Shown here piece after piece: positions 35,244 through 47,945 of a stretch of DNA of 64,000 nt. Below the pieces are notes generated by a model. It did not search any database, had not been told where the DNA came from, and was given only the letters and a program-made list of their open reading frames with translations. The translations under genes were made by a program, and so were the position numbers. Positions within the stretch are counted from its first letter, which is position 1. Every line of letters begins with the position of its first letter. The DNA lies in assembly GCA_029718625.1 (NCBI GenBank), contig CM056380.1, positions 112,412,302-112,476,301 of the forward strand, in the 5' to 3' direction. Origin of the DNA: Synaphobranchus kaupii. Taxonomy: Eukaryota; Chordata; Actinopteri; Anguilliformes; Synaphobranchidae.

Positions 35244-37562
35244 GTATGTTGTTCCACCCCGTTTTTACAGTAGGGTCATCTGCTTATCAGTTTGTGTTCT
35301 CCTGTATCATTTACAATTTGTCACAATAAGTCTTAGGGGTATGCATGAATAATTTTTATTAAATAATAGGCCTGTTCCATAAAGGCAACATTTCTTTAGA
35401 TTTATTACACACATGACAAAACACATATTATAACGTGCATTACAACAACAAAAAAAAACGTAACCTGCATATCAAAAACGATGCTTAACAGCTTCATTTT
35501 GTGATTGCACCAAATTAGAACAAACAACACAGAAGTGACAACGCCACTTTCTTTTGTAGTGAGGTTTTCATACTCTTAACATGAGTTTCATACACAGTCC
35601 CCCAGCGCCTCGTACAACTACATCAAACAGGAACGGAGTACAAGAGTGCCAATGACACTCCTCTAAATCCAGTTCAAATAGAATTATTCAGCGCAAGAAC
35701 TGCCACTGTAGTCAGATGTAATGATACTTTGTGGAGGAAACTATCTCAAAGCAGTCTAGAAACGGCAAGCCAAGAGTTCACCAGTTAGAACCGTCTAAGA
35801 AGTGGAGTCTTTCCTGACAGTTTAATCCAGCCTGTGCTAAAATGGATAAGCAGGGTACTCCATCGCCATAATGATACAATTTAGAAAATAAATGACTACC
35901 ATCAGTTCACCTCATGCATCATGATCAATCACAAAAAGCCTGTTTTAAACAGCACTAACTTCTGTAAACACCTGTTAACGTTCATTAATATCCAAAACAA
36001 TCATTCACCAAGTAAATTCATCAACTTCTTGAGAATGCCCTCACAAATCTGAAACGCGTATAATCACAACACAAAGTAAAACACGCCAAACATTTCAACA
36101 GTTTCCCCACCTTTCCTGATGATTTTAATTACAGCTCCATAGTCATTAACAAATAGAAAAAATGTACCTGTTATTTTGCACTTATGTGATGGCTTCCAAA
36201 AGCAGGGTCGTGTGCAGGGAATTAAACATGCAAATGCTATCTATTTTCAGATCTACCCATTTACCATCTTTGACCTTAATCACACAAACAAAAATGATAT
36301 ATGTAACTCTATACATCCAGTGCTCTGCTGGCAAAAAGGTATTATAATTGCTCAGCAACTAAAGACTAATACATTACCTCAAAAGTTGAAGTTTACAAGA
36401 AATAACATTCGTTATTTTTGTCACTGTCTTTTCTTTCATAGTTGTGTCGAGCTGTTGATTTTTTTCGGTCCATACAGTTCACTTTTGTTTATTTAAGGAG
36501 CTAATTCACATTTCTGTTCACCTTTTTATGAAACTGTCCTATACTGTGTGTCACTATGAAAGGTATTCACTGGGGCATTAGCTTTGGTATACAATACCAA
36601 TTAGCTGAATGAATACACACATTTTTCACTAGTTGCACCTGGTGTAAATTAGCGCTGCTCTCTGTCACATTACCATAATGCAAAAATAGTAAACCAGCAG
36701 GCTGGTGTAACATGTTCACACGACGCTGTACGCTTTGTGGCCTTTTGACAATCACCTGTAAATCTTCATCACTTTTACTGGCTTTCTGTGTGATTTCATA
36801 CTTGTGTTAAACATATAAAATAGAAATAATCATCATTCATACATGCAAAAAACACTGTTTGTTCCACACGAACCCCTTGGCACCGAATCCCACTAAATCC
36901 CCACAATGCACTGCAGTTCTGGCATAGGTCCTCAGTGCTCTAGGTGCTATTCTGCTGCGTACTCAGCATCATGGCCGTTTATATTTAACGAGAACCTGTT
37001 ATTACTCTGGGGTCTAAATTATGGCTGCATTTTTTTTTATACTGGTCTGTTTTAATGATCTTGACAAAATTGTTTTCTACCCGAATAATCCATAACACCT
37101 CATCAATCTACGCGCTGGCAAACACCTCAGAATTATTTCTTGGTCCCATGACATGAGATAATGTTTTTACTCAAGACTTAGGATTGAAACCACATGTTTT
37201 TCTTTAAAAAAAAAAAAGAATCACACATTCAACAAAACTAGGAATACATACTGTCCTGGATCATGGACAGCTCGGACAGGGATTTATTCTTGAAGCAATT
37301 AATCATTCTTTTCAAATGATTAATCATATTTTAAAACACAGAAAGCTGCTGAGAAAATCTGTGAAAGACGGGATGTGGAAAAAGGTGTTGTAACTTGTAG
37401 GCTGGCTTTTGGAATGTGCTTCTTTCGATGCTTAATCATAAATATGCTGACTTGTGAAAATGCATGCATATCCATGAATTACACTTATACTGCACTGACT
37501 TGACCTTCCAACCACTGCGCAAGTTCTTTAATTCAGAATGATCAGATTCATCTAAAAATAAT
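35244..37562. other. single-copy AT-rich DNA
   Basis: No coding region or transposon found. A ZNF143-like match (CCCCACAATGCACTGCAG) is at 36898-36915. Confidence 0.5.
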
Positions 37563-38100
37563 TTAAGACCAAGTATTCTTTTTTTCCTTAACGTGAGTGT
37601 CAGAGGTAGGAAAGTAGTTGAGTGTCATCAGCATAGCAATGAAATGACATGCAATGAGCAGAGATAACTGGACCAAGTGATTTAGTGTAAAGTGAAAAGA
37701 GGACGGGACCAAGCACCAGGCCCTGTGGGACGCCAGCAAAGCGGGGGCAGGGAGAGGAAACAGTGCCGTCCCCACATCACAAACCATGTGACGGCAGAAC
37801 CTGATATGCCCATCTCCGCAAAGGGTTGCAAGAAGAATCCAGTGTTTGACAGTGTTGAAAGCAACAGACAAATCAAGAAGAATGAGGATGGCGTTGACTG
37901 ACTTGACTCTCCCCAAGTAAAGCACAACTGTGAGGAGAGCAGTCTCAGAGGAGGGGTCAGATGTGAAACCAATAAACCAATTGGCTTGGGGTGAAGGAGG
38001 TTGGAGGTTGAGAGAAAGTCGATTGCAAACTGCGCGCTCAGGTTTTCGAGCACGCTCAAAGTTTATAGCGTGTACTTTGTTGTCTATTTTTGTGAATTTA
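37563..38100 (-). pseudogene. L2-type LINE reverse transcriptase fragment, frameshifted
   Basis: On the minus strand one frame has FIGFTSDPSSETALL and LLDLSVAFNTVKH (RT block A with its catalytic Asp). A second frame gives EMGISGSAVTWF. A third gives [15 protein letters not shown] and then [10 protein letters not shown], the YADD catalytic block, near 37600-37650. The blocks are in the correct order for an L2/CR1-clade reverse transcriptase but lie in different frames, so the copy carries at least two frameshifts and is inactive. Only the central RT region (about 180 codons) remains; no endonuclease domain or 3' tail is attached. Product names and clade rest on these motifs. Confidence 0.85.
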
Positions 38101-39050
38101 TTTTCTTGGTTTTTGGTAGTGGATGTGCCAGTGTCTTCAGGGTTATTACTTACTGGAGACCTAAATACCACTGCACTCATTAAACATTAAATATGTAATT
38201 AATAGGAAGGCTTGAAAGTACTGGGCTTTGAAATCAAATGGCTCTCTTTTTCCCTCAAATGTTTAGATTTTTGTACAGGGTTAGTGTATCATACAGACCT
38301 GGGGTCACATGTATAAATAGTGCTGAGCAGAAAAACACCCTCAGAAAGCTGCGTAAGGGAGTTCCCACGCACAAAATCAGTATAAAATAACATGTGCTGC
38401 GAGAATCTGCGTACCTCTGCACACGCTGGATTCAATAAATTTAAATGAACAAAGAAAGTTTTAATCTGGAAAAAAACTGCTTGGGTCATGTCAGCATTGC
38501 CTGCGAGAATTTTAATGCTTCTCATAAAAATCATGGCAGAATTACTAGATAAATAAAGAAATACAGAAACATCCTCACATAAGTAAAAGATTATTATCTG
38601 CATCAAGGGAATTTTTTTTCAACATTACTGATGGATTAGTTCATTAGCTCATTAGTTCAATATTAAATTAGTACAGCTGTTGATCAGAGCTGGCGGACCA
38701 CAGACAGAATGAGGCAAATGGAGGGAACATGGAAAATGAAAGGATGGGGACCCAGCTCTGCTCCGTGCTCGTTACTGACGACACGTTGGGCTTGGTGACG
38801 CTAGTCCTGCAACGTGATGCGTACCCGCCGGTAACCACGGCGACCCATTTTCACTGATGATGCTTAAAAAGTCATCGGCAATCTATAAATCGGTAGTGTG
38901 ATGCAACGGGTAGACTACAGGAGCATTTTAAATGTGCGATTCTGGTGCAGATCAAAATAAACAGCGAGCAGTGGAAAAATAGCTGAGAGATACATACTAC
39001 TTTTGAGACAGTCCTCATCATTTATATGGACCTGCACATCCGAGCCCTAC
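38101..39050. other. single-copy DNA, possibly with an old dispersed repeat
   Basis: The stretch 38300-38420 (ATGTATAAATAGTGC, TTCCCACGCACAAAATC) has the feel of a dispersed fish repeat, but I could not define ends. Nothing else recognised. Confidence 0.35.
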
Positions 39051-39235
39051 ACACATAAGAACATAGGAATACATGACAATGACTAAACCAGGCCACTGAG
39101 CTCCTGTAGGCTCATCATTTACCTGCAGACTTGAGTGTATACCAGCACTGACTGAGGCGTGGACTTGAGCACCGCCTGGGTCTCTGCCTCTACCCCATGA
39201 GCAAGCAGGATATTCTGTATAAAAGAGTACTTCCG
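39051..39235. mobile_element. possible LINE 3'-end fragment
   Basis: ACACATAAGAACATAGG followed by GGCCACTGAGCTCC resembles the CATAAGAACATAAGAA and GGCCATTCGGCCC phrases of a LINE-derived repeat common in early-branching fishes. The copy is short and diverged. Confidence 0.35.
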
Positions 39236-39247
39236 ACTGTGTGAGTA

Positions 39248-39306
39248 CCGTTACAGCTCAGTGGTTAGAGTACTGGCCTTTAACGTGGGAGACCCAGGTC
39301 AAGAGA
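39248..39306 (+). mobile_element. tRNA-like SINE head fragment
   Basis: TTACAGCTCAGTGGTTAGAG is a good A-box region, and GAGACCCAGGTCAAGAG sits where a B box would be. The order fits a tRNA-derived SINE head. It lacks a matched acceptor stem, so it is not a functional tRNA gene. It ends just upstream of a complete V-SINE. Confidence 0.5.
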
Positions 39307-39323
39307 CAGGGCTTGTAACTTGA

Positions 39324-39564
39324 GGGCAGCAGTGTAGTATAATGGTTAAGGAACTGGCCTTGTAACCAATAGGTTGCTGGTTCAAGTCCCAGGTAGGACA
39401 CTGCTGTTGTACCATTGAGTAAGGTACTTAACCTGAATCGCTTAAGTATATATCCAGCTGTATAAATGGATAATATGTAAAAAAAAATAAAAAATGCAAA
39501 AAAGTTGTGTAAGTCGCTCTGGATAAGAGCGTCTGCTAAATGCCTGCAATGTAATGTAATGTAA
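39324..39564 (+). mobile_element. V-SINE, essentially complete
   Basis: tRNA-like head GGGCAGCAGTGTAGTATAATG with B box GGTTCAAGTCCC at 39379-39390. Body GGTACTTAACC and TATCCAGCTGTATAAATGG. Then an A-rich linker, and the diagnostic V-SINE 3' core GTCGCTCTGGATAAGAGCG with TCTGCTAAATGCC. Tail of three AATGT units. The 3' core of V-SINEs is shared with LINE tails, which lets them use LINE machinery. Confidence 0.92.
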
Positions 39565-39712
39565 CTGAAAGGTTGCAGGTTCGGTACACTGCCGTTGAAT
39601 CGCTTCAGTATATATCCAGATGTATAAATTGATACTATGGAAAAAAAAAAAAAAAATAAAATGCAAAAAGCTGGATAAGAGCGTCTGGTAAAATGCCGGT
39701 AATGCTATGAGA
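39565..39712 (+). mobile_element. second V-SINE copy, 5'-truncated
   Basis: It begins at the B-box region (GGTTGCAGGTTCGG), then CACTGCCGTTGAATCGC, TATCCAGATGTATAAATTG, a poly-A linker and CTGGATAAGAGCGTCTGG. It abuts the previous copy head to tail, and parts of the body and 3' core are lost. Confidence 0.85.
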
Positions 39713-40426
39713 GCAGAATTTAGCAGATTTCCATCTATGTTCCCTTATTGTACTGACAGAATGATTATGCAGGTATATATGAACCTGCATATCACCCACA
39801 TAGCTTACTTGGACCAATCACACATAGTAAAAGAAACAAGCAAGCCTGTTTAAAGCAGTAATGACATTGCCTGATTTGATTGGCTTGTCCACACAGTAAT
39901 ATGTTATATGCAGCCGTAGCTCATTTTGATTGACAAAGCAGATATGAGGCGGCAACCATTTGCCCAAGTACAGGGGGCTCTACTACCAAAACACTACTTA
40001 TAAAGACTGCAGATCTCATATTTACACCAACGCTAATGACCTATAAAAAAGAGAGAAGGAGGGAGAAGCATCAGAAATGGCAATGCTTTAGTTGTTTAAA
40101 CAGGAGAACACATTTCTGGCCATCATTTTGAGTAAATAATTCACAGACACTGACAGTACTGTCTGAACAAATCCAAGCAAATAGCCACAGATGTAACGTC
40201 ACCATAGCAGAGCAGGGGCTTGTTTAAATCACTTCTACCCCAAAGATTTTTTCTATTCTGATGGCACTATACACATAACAGGGGTCTGGCTGGACTGTAT
40301 TCCCTGCAACATAATAGAACAAAAGATTCTACTTTTGTTAAAATAATCTTTAACAGAACAATCTGTGACCAATTTGTCAAACTCTCACCATCATCTTAGC
40401 TACGTTAAATTAGCTAATGTTGGACC
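39713..40426. other. single-copy DNA
   Basis: Nothing recognisable. Confidence 0.55.
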
Positions 40427-40522
40427 CATATGGAAATGTAATATACTGCAGTATATTTTACATATATTGTGAAGATAATTTTGATATATTTACAATATAC
40501 TGCAGCATATTCTTTTTCCATA
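40427..40522. mobile_element. small fold-back element
   Basis: ATATGGAAATGTAATATACTG followed by CAGTATATTTTACA at the left is mirrored by TACAATATACTGCAGCATATTC followed by TTTTTCCATAG at the right. The result is a nearly 100-bp imperfect palindrome, probably a tiny MITE. No target duplication could be defined. Confidence 0.5.
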
Positions 40523-41493
40523 GGGGGAAGCCACTCGTGTAGCACAGACGTAAATCTTAATTTTCTTTCGAGCTCAACACCAAATCGTTGACACAGCCCT
40601 GCACGTTTCCCTCCAGCCAGTTTTTACCCTGAAAGATCATTCGCATCGATTACCCAGGAAAGTTTAGCATGTTTTGAAACAAAAAATCCGTGCTACAGAT
40701 GTGCAGCACTAAACAACAGAGAACAAACAGCAGGTGTGAACGCGTCTGAGGTGAGTATCCACCATTTCATCATCTGGCTTCTTCTCACAGCCTAAACCGA
40801 GGGGCCATTTCTCACCATTTACACTTCTCTGGCCACACAAAAACATTTGAATTAAACGCTCAAAACGGATCCAGATGTTTGTCACCCCCCGCAGTCTGTG
40901 CAGTGGGCTAGCTCGTCGTTTAAAAACGTTCCGTTTGGTGCAGATCCACGGCGGTAATAAAAGCAAGCTGTGAGACGGAGTATGAGGTCCCGCGAGTGCA
41001 CCCCGCCAAGGTTGCGTTTCTCCGGGGGGGGGGTTTCCATAACGTATTAAAACACATAAAATAAATAGTGCCATTTAAAATACACACACAGAACACAGAC
41101 GGGACCTGTCCAAGAATTATTATTATTTTTTATTGAAAAGGCAGTGCGGCTTATGAACAAGAAACACTTTGTTTTTCAAGTAGAACAACGTTTATTTGGT
41201 CACCACTAATAATGAATGACTACAAGTACTGCTGCTACTATTCGTTATATCACGAGATCCGATTCTAAAAAGCCATGGCAGTGTAACCCCAGTGTAATGT
41301 GGCTGAGACATTCAGATTCTGTGTGATAAACCTCCACATATTTTACACATATCTCCGGTGTTTTGAGGGGTTTCAAACCGTACCCCAAGCTGCGTGTCTG
41401 CTGTCATCTGAGAAACTTAACATTACTGCGTTTGTGAACATTTTTATCAAAAAATTACTCCAATAACCCTGATTTTACTCTAACCTAACTTAG
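40523..41493. other. single-copy DNA
   Basis: Nothing recognisable. A 121-codon minus-strand frame at 40709-41074 has no family features. A G-run lies at 41024-41032. Confidence 0.5.
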
Positions 41494-41733
41494 CATATCG
41501 ACAGCCTCATAACAAAAGTGCCTAAGTCATTTTTTGGACATTTTGAGATTTTCTGCCTAAATCACTTGATTTATCATTCGTCAACAGTGTAAAAATGCTC
41601 AAGTCACTGCAGGTCGCTGTGCACTTCCTGAACCACTCTAAGAAAAAGTTAATAAATACTCATTGACATAGAATTGCAGCAGTTTTTTTACAAAAAATGA
41701 CTTAGGCACTTTTGTTATGAGGCTGTCGATATG
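41494..41733. mobile_element. MITE with about 43-bp near-perfect inverted repeats
   Basis: The left end CATATCGACAGCCTCATAAC followed by AAAAGTGCCTAAGTCATTTT is matched exactly by the complement of the right end. The element (about 232 bp between TA dinucleotides at 41496-41497 and 41730-41731) is non-coding. TA at both borders suggests a Tc1/mariner-type target, although the CATATCGA/TCGATATG symmetry blurs the boundary. Near-identity of the arms suggests recent activity or selection on the ends. Confidence 0.8.
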
Positions 41734-42380
41734 ATAATGTATCATTGCATCAACAATAAAATTAACCTAGTTGATGATTTAATTAGCATGTAATTAAATC
41801 AAATGGCTAAAGACACATTGCTACACTAGCGAGTGAACATCGTCACTGTCATGACTGGTCAGTTTGAACTAGTTTGTGTGCCAAATAACTTTTTCTCCAA
41901 GCTAAGGAAGACTGAGTGAAGCAATGAAACACGCATACTCTGTCCATGACGTGCTGTTTTGCAAATTTTCGAGGATGAATAAGGTGCAAGAAACCTTAGC
42001 AAAACTTGCCAGGACCCAAACTACTCCCTGGCACTTCATGAATCTAATTTAATGCAATGTTATAATTTAATGTGCTAAATATCTTTAGTCTTTGTCACTG
42101 AGGTTTGTAACACTGTTAAAGATGTTCTGTATGCTAACTACGGAGTCTTCATTTCTGAGGTAGACATTGCACAGCTTATTTTATGCAATAAATACAGCTT
42201 ATTAAGACATCCTCTCCTTGTGACCACATTATTTTAAGTAATAAATAGCTAGCAAGCAAAAATACGAATGCTGAAACATAAACTTGCCGACCAAAGCTGA
42301 CCACCAGCGGAGCCAATCCACCATCTCCACGGCATGCTCTGCACGCCGCACAAATTTAATTACATTTTTTAAGAATAATT
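41734..42380. other. single-copy AT-rich DNA
   Basis: Nothing recognisable. Confidence 0.55.
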
Positions 42381-42536
42381 TGTTAGCTTTATTGGACAGT
42401 GTAGAGAGACAGGAAGAATGGGGAGAGAGGGAGAGACATGCGACAAAGGTCGCACAGCCAGATTCGAACCGCCGAGGTCGCGGCTCGCATTGAGTGTGGA
42501 CATTGCTCTATAGGCTACACCACCGAGACACCCCAC
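42381..42536 (-). mobile_element. tRNA-derived SINE
   Basis: On the minus strand: TGTCTCGGTGGTGTAGCC (A-box region), GCGGTTCGAATCTGG (B box) 60 bp later, GCGACCTTTGTCGCATG, then the 3' part CTTCCTGTCTCTCTACACTG and TCCAATAAAG. This is the layout of a common teleost tRNA-derived SINE ending in a polyadenylation-like AATAAAG. Appreciable divergence indicates an old insertion. Confidence 0.75.
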
Positions 42537-45480
42537 ACTGCACCATTCTTAGGGGTTCCGCAGCACTTACCCCCAGGCCTGAAGAAAAATCTAGGGGTAA
42601 CACTGCATAATGCTAATTCTTTAAAATGATATCAAAAATAAATATCCATAATTAATATTGTATATTCATTATCACTTGCATCAATTTCCTTTCTGTATCC
42701 CACCACTTTTGGGGAATATATTTTTCATTGAGCTTCAATTGGGTTTTTTTCTTTTTAATTGTGGCATGCTGTGTGACAACCTGTTTCCGTATGGTACAAT
42801 ACACAAGTGAAGACTGATTGCTTGCTGATGCTTATACACTTTTTAATAACATGCTGGCAGCAACGTATACCATGTGATTCTCTCGCATCATTTCCCTTCC
42901 ATGATAATAATGATTACTGTATAGAACCTCTGCCTGCAGTCACACGTGGTTTCCAAAATGTGAGATGACGTTAGCCACATTTCCACAGTCGGGCCAGCCA
43001 GACCCGGCTGCGCCAAAAACCAGTGGCCAGACTGCTGGGCCCGTTCGCCTGTCCACTGTCGGCCCTCAGAGACGCTAATGGCAGCCTACGGCTCTCTCAC
43101 ACAATGCCTCTAAGTCCCTTCGCTAAAACGCCTGACTGCTCTTCTGAGGCCTGGAAGTGCCTACGGAAATGCAAGACGTGCTGGCAAACACCGGCTGACC
43201 TGGCGTTAGCGCTAACGCGGCGAGGCCGCTAGACAGAACGCGAGGAGCACCGTTTTCCCCCCTTACACGGCATCCACAACTTGGCGGATGACACACCTGC
43301 TTCAGACATGAGAAATAAACCTACTTTTAACAAGTGAGCACTGTATTTTTAAATTAATCAAAATGAAAAATGGCAGGCCACAATTATATTGAAGGATACA
43401 GGACAAGAATAAATGCTAGCTGCCAAGTTATTTCATATTCCCAACTTTATAATCATTGAAGGAAGGAGACACAATGTACAGTAGCTAGCCAAAGAGCCTG
43501 GCTTTGTAATTCATGCATACACAAAGAGCCACAGCTAGTAGGAAAACATTCAGAGCACTGTGCTATACAAGAGAAACTAGTTTATTTACGTTTTTCCCAT
43601 CTGCTGGTTCACTATGCTACCTCGCTCCCCATTTAATTCAAAGGACAGGGATCTGTCACCAAGCATAAAGAACAGTATTTGTGCAGGAAAAAAGATACAT
43701 TTCTTCATGACACTATGAAGATATTCCAGCGTTTATGCGCCACTGCGTGACAAGTTTTTGTTTATGCATTTCATGGATGAACTAAACAGGTGAGTTTTTC
43801 AGAAGATGGTTAGAAAACTGATAGTGGACGAGGCAAGACAGTTAGGCTTTTGTTAAATGGTGATATATACCTGTGGTGAAGGTGAATTCAAGAGCGACAT
43901 GCACAAATCCCAAACTATCTCACAGTACAGCCTATTTAACGATGATCCGAGATCGTGTCTAACAGACTGTCTTTTATATTGAAATCCCATTAATATACAG
44001 TATGTACGCCACATATTTCCCCATCTGAAGCTAAGACAACATGGATCATTTAAGCTTTAAAGACACTCAAAACTTGCATGGGGTGCAATTTTGAAATTTT
44101 AATGAGCACACTATATCACAATATAATATTGAAAGTACGCTACCTGTATGTGGATAAATTTCATGGGTCATTAAACAAATCATTTTTATAAATTTACAGT
44201 TATGTAATATTTTCTTCTCTACCTAATTTTTCATGTGTCCTAAGTATTAGGCTGATTACACAAAATCACAGTCACTATCAGCCAGGAAAGCCATTTTGTA
44301 CAAGACTAATGTGTTTAATAGAAGACATCATTAGACCCTGAAGGTGACATTTTGCAGAATCTGGAGCCAGTGAAGGAGAATGTTTGGTGTGAACACATGC
44401 AATTTACACCTGATATTTTCTTAACTTTTTCACGAGGGATTAAAAAATAAAAATAAAAATAGGTAGATTTCACTCTCTGAAACATCGGTGCCAGTACCCC
44501 GGCCTTGAGAAATCCATATCGTTCAACCTGAGCAGTGCGTAGTATAAATAAATTAAATGTACAAGTACCTTTGTGATTTTTAGCATCTTTGGATCCTCGT
44601 GGTAACGGGGTGTATGACGTGGTTGCAGAGTCATGTCTGGGGTCCCCAGCATCCTATAAAAAAGCATGAGAAAACAAACTGAGCCTCTGTCAAGATGCCC
44701 CACTTGAATGAACATATTTAATATGGGGCATGCCGTTACACTTCATTCATCTATGCAATCAACAGGAGCCGTTATCCACAGTGCTGTTGTCCACAGTGCT
44801 GTACACAGCTCACATTGATTGGCCATTATAGATTTAAGGAGAGTGCAGGCAAGTATGTGCTCTCCTCTGAAGACTGTGATGCCAAAGGCTAGTTAATATC
44901 ACACAGGGCATGAAATTATCCGTTTCACCTTCTGGCGAGAGTGGATTCTAAAAATCACCAGCCATTTTCAACATTGTACCAGCCACATTACATTTTACAG
45001 TATAACATAACCTGGTTGGTTACCTGTCAAAGTGGCTGCTAGAGTAGAACATCTTCCCAGCCACAATCAAACTTTTACCAACGTTTGGCTGGTGGCGGGT
45101 GTTAATTGCACACCCAGTTATCACACCACGGTCTACGAGCCATGCTCACACAGACAGAAGTCACAGGAAGACAGGTGGACCGCGAGCGTCCAATCGACCA
45201 GTAGGATTTGCTAGTGAGCACCGATATGCTGCCATTCTGCCGATTTAAACCCTCCCATCTATGTGCTAGAGCCAATTATGTGCTGTCCTGCGGAGCTGCT
45301 GGCCACAGTGGCCAATGGCAAGGCCCGGAATCAAAGGCCATCCATGCACTAGAACAGGAGAAGCCTGCGTACGGCGTACATTAATGCACAACTGAACAGG
45401 ATATTCCTGCCGATTTAAGCCTGTATCAAACTTCTTTAAAATTCTCTTATGAGGAAACTCAGACAATTAAGATAGTATAA
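42537..45480. other. single-copy DNA
   Basis: No exon, array or transposon recognised. The part 42980-43260 is GC-richer with several CpG, and 45160-45460 is balanced and complex. Confidence 0.5.
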
Positions 45481-45624
45481 TAATTAGTAGTAGTAGCAGT
45501 AGCCATTGTAGTTGTAGAAGTATAATAACAATAATTATTATTATTAGCAGTAGTAGTAGTAGTAGCAGTTGTAGAATTATAACAACAATAATAATAATAA
45601 TAATTATTATATTAGTAGTAGCAG

Positions 45625-45684
<60 letters not shown>

Positions 45685-45755
45685 CTGCTACCGCTAATAC
45701 TACTACTACTACTACTACTACTAATAATAATAATAATAATAATACTACATGACAA
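45481..45755. repeat. trinucleotide cluster (TAG/TAA)n with a large hairpin
   Basis: AGT and AAT triplets on the left switch to ATT and ACT triplets on the right. Positions 45611-45654 and 45655-45698 form arms of about 44 bp with only two mismatches (AGCAGTATAATAATAAT against its complement), so the tract is a large AT-rich inverted repeat able to extrude a cruciform. Confidence 0.9.
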
Positions 45756-46077
45756 CAATCTTTGCACAGAATACCAGCAGGGGTCCACAGTTGGTGCTCA
45801 GTTCTGCTGCTGTTGTAGTTTCAGCAGTGGCTCCACACACTATACATATTCATGAGGAAGCAGACCTGGAACACATTTAGCTTCCGACTGATTGGCTGCT
45901 GAAATGATCCTGCAGTACATGCATTCATAATGAACACAATCACAATGAAACAAGTTTTGTTCTGCTACTGAAAATTCACGGACATTTGCATTCACCTGCA
46001 ACTCAACAGGGCAGGAACTGCACACTTTTCAAGAGCAGTTCATTCCTGCTGATACACTAGCGATTTTTCATAAATCT
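45756..46077. other. single-copy DNA
   Basis: Nothing recognisable. Confidence 0.55.
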
Positions 46078-46450
46078 AATTCAAATCAAATCAAATTTTA
46101 TTTATAGAGCACATTTCAGGCAGAAAGCAACTCAATGTGCTTTACACAAGCAAATTACACAGAAACCATACTACAAAGAAAATAAAAGTAACATAAGTAC
46201 ATTAAAATAGTAAAGCAATTAAAAATGTTCTTAATCAAAAGCTGCACTGAAGAGATATGTTTTTTTTTCTTAAAACTCCGTACTGATTCCGTATTTCTAA
46301 GGTCGACTGGCAGGTTAGTCCAAAGAGAGGGTTCGTAAAAACTAAAAGCTGCTTGCCCTACAGTTTTGGTTCTAACTCTTGGAATAATTAAAAGACCTGT
46401 GCCAGATGATCTAAGGGATCTAATAGGCTCATAATCTAAGAGCATATCAT
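46078..46450 (-). pseudogene. 3' end of an L2-type LINE (C-terminal part of ORF2)
   Basis: On the minus strand a frame reads LRSSGTGLLIIPRVRTKTVG, then AAFSFYEPSLWTNLPVDLR and SVRSFKKK. This is the conserved segment downstream of the reverse transcriptase in fish L2 elements (typically LRSS..GLL.VPR.R, G.RAFS..AP.LWN.LP..LR). A 3' UTR containing GTAAAGCACATTGAG follows, ending in TTTGA pentamers. Most LINE copies are 5'-truncated like this. The frame ends at a stop shortly after the conserved part. It is not contiguous with the RT fragment at 37.6 kb. Confidence 0.85.
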
Positions 46451-47291
46451 AAGAGCATATAAGAGTACAGGACTGGAAATGGAACTTTACAAATAAATAA
46501 ATAAAAACTATTAAAAATTAATTGAATTTTATTTCAATTCTTGGACGCATATTGCAAAAAAAAACAAAAAATAAAAAAAATTACATCTTAAACCCTTTCA
46601 TCTCATAACATTACCGATCCATTTGTGACCTCACAGTTTTTTTTCAGTAATTTCCTGATGATTCCCTGAATTAAATGAGGGGGAATCATTAGTAAATTAT
46701 AACAGGTTAAAGGTTACAACAGGTTATAACTGTTAAAGAGAATGCTGAGTTTATAAATCAGCTGAGAGTTCTTTAATGTACGATTTTATACAAAATTGTA
46801 GAGCACCAAGAAGCATGGTGTGCTGTTATATTACAGTAATGTAAGCCAAAGTCTGTTTTTAATTATGTACTTTCATCATATTGCACGAATTATAGGAGAA
46901 AGCACTCAGTGGAATGACAGGTCTAATTTAGATTCCAAATAAGTTTGGTTTTGTGAAAACAGATGTATATGGAGTATGAGATCAGTGCATTAAAGCTGAC
47001 TGTATCAATTTATTACACTAAGTGCCATGAGCCATCAACTACTCTACAATGTCTAACCACTTAAGACAGAATCATTAGTTGTGCTGTATTTCAACGCAAA
47101 CTGTTCATTTTCTAAAGTAAAAATGAGAAGCGCATATATTCATATGAACATACAATCGCTGTAATAAAATTTTAATACTATGTAAGAACTGGGACAATGG
47201 AAGAAATCAGCGTGTGTATAAGATAGACGGGAAAAGCACATACTGACAGATCAATGGGAGGCAAAAACAGAGCAAAGAGGTCCCTGAATTA

Positions 47292-47292
<1 letters not shown>
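46451..47292. other. single-copy AT-rich DNA
   Basis: A poly-A stretch lies around 46554-46580. Nothing else recognised. Confidence 0.55.
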
Positions 47293-47324
<32 letters not shown>

Positions 47325-47436
47325 ACTACATGCATACTCACATACAAACATACCACACACACACACACATACTACATGCATACACACATACAAACATACT
47401 ACACACACGTACTACATGCATACTCACATACATACT

Positions 47437-47469
<33 letters not shown>

Positions 47470-47945
47470 CATACTACATGCATACACATACACACCACAC
47501 ACACACACACACACACACGTACTACATGCATACACACATACAAACATACTACACACACACACGTACTACATGCACACACACACATACTACACACACACAC
47601 ACACACACGTACTACATGCATACACACATACAAACATACTACACACACACACATACTACACACACACACACACATACTACATACATACTACACACACACA
47701 CACGTACTACATGCATACACACATACTACACACACACACACACACACACACACGAATATGTACTACACACATATGTACTACACACATATGTACTAAATAC
47801 ACACATTTACTGCACACCCACAAACACATACTACACCCAGGCACATGTCTGACACACACACATGAACACACAAACACGTGTGAGCACACACAGGCACAAA
47901 TACGCACACACACACTCACATTTAAATTTACGCATGCGAGCACAC
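47293..47945. repeat. compound (CA)n array
   Basis: About 650 bp of CA dinucleotides are interrupted by TACTACATGCATAC and CAAACATACTACAC blocks that recur roughly eight times at irregular spacing. A secondary repeat is therefore superimposed on the microsatellite. Threonine-histidine and cysteine-valine frames are artefacts. Confidence 0.95.

Noticed and set aside
39248..39306. Functional tRNA gene
   Set aside because: A and B boxes are present but no paired acceptor stem or intact anticodon arm; it is a SINE head.
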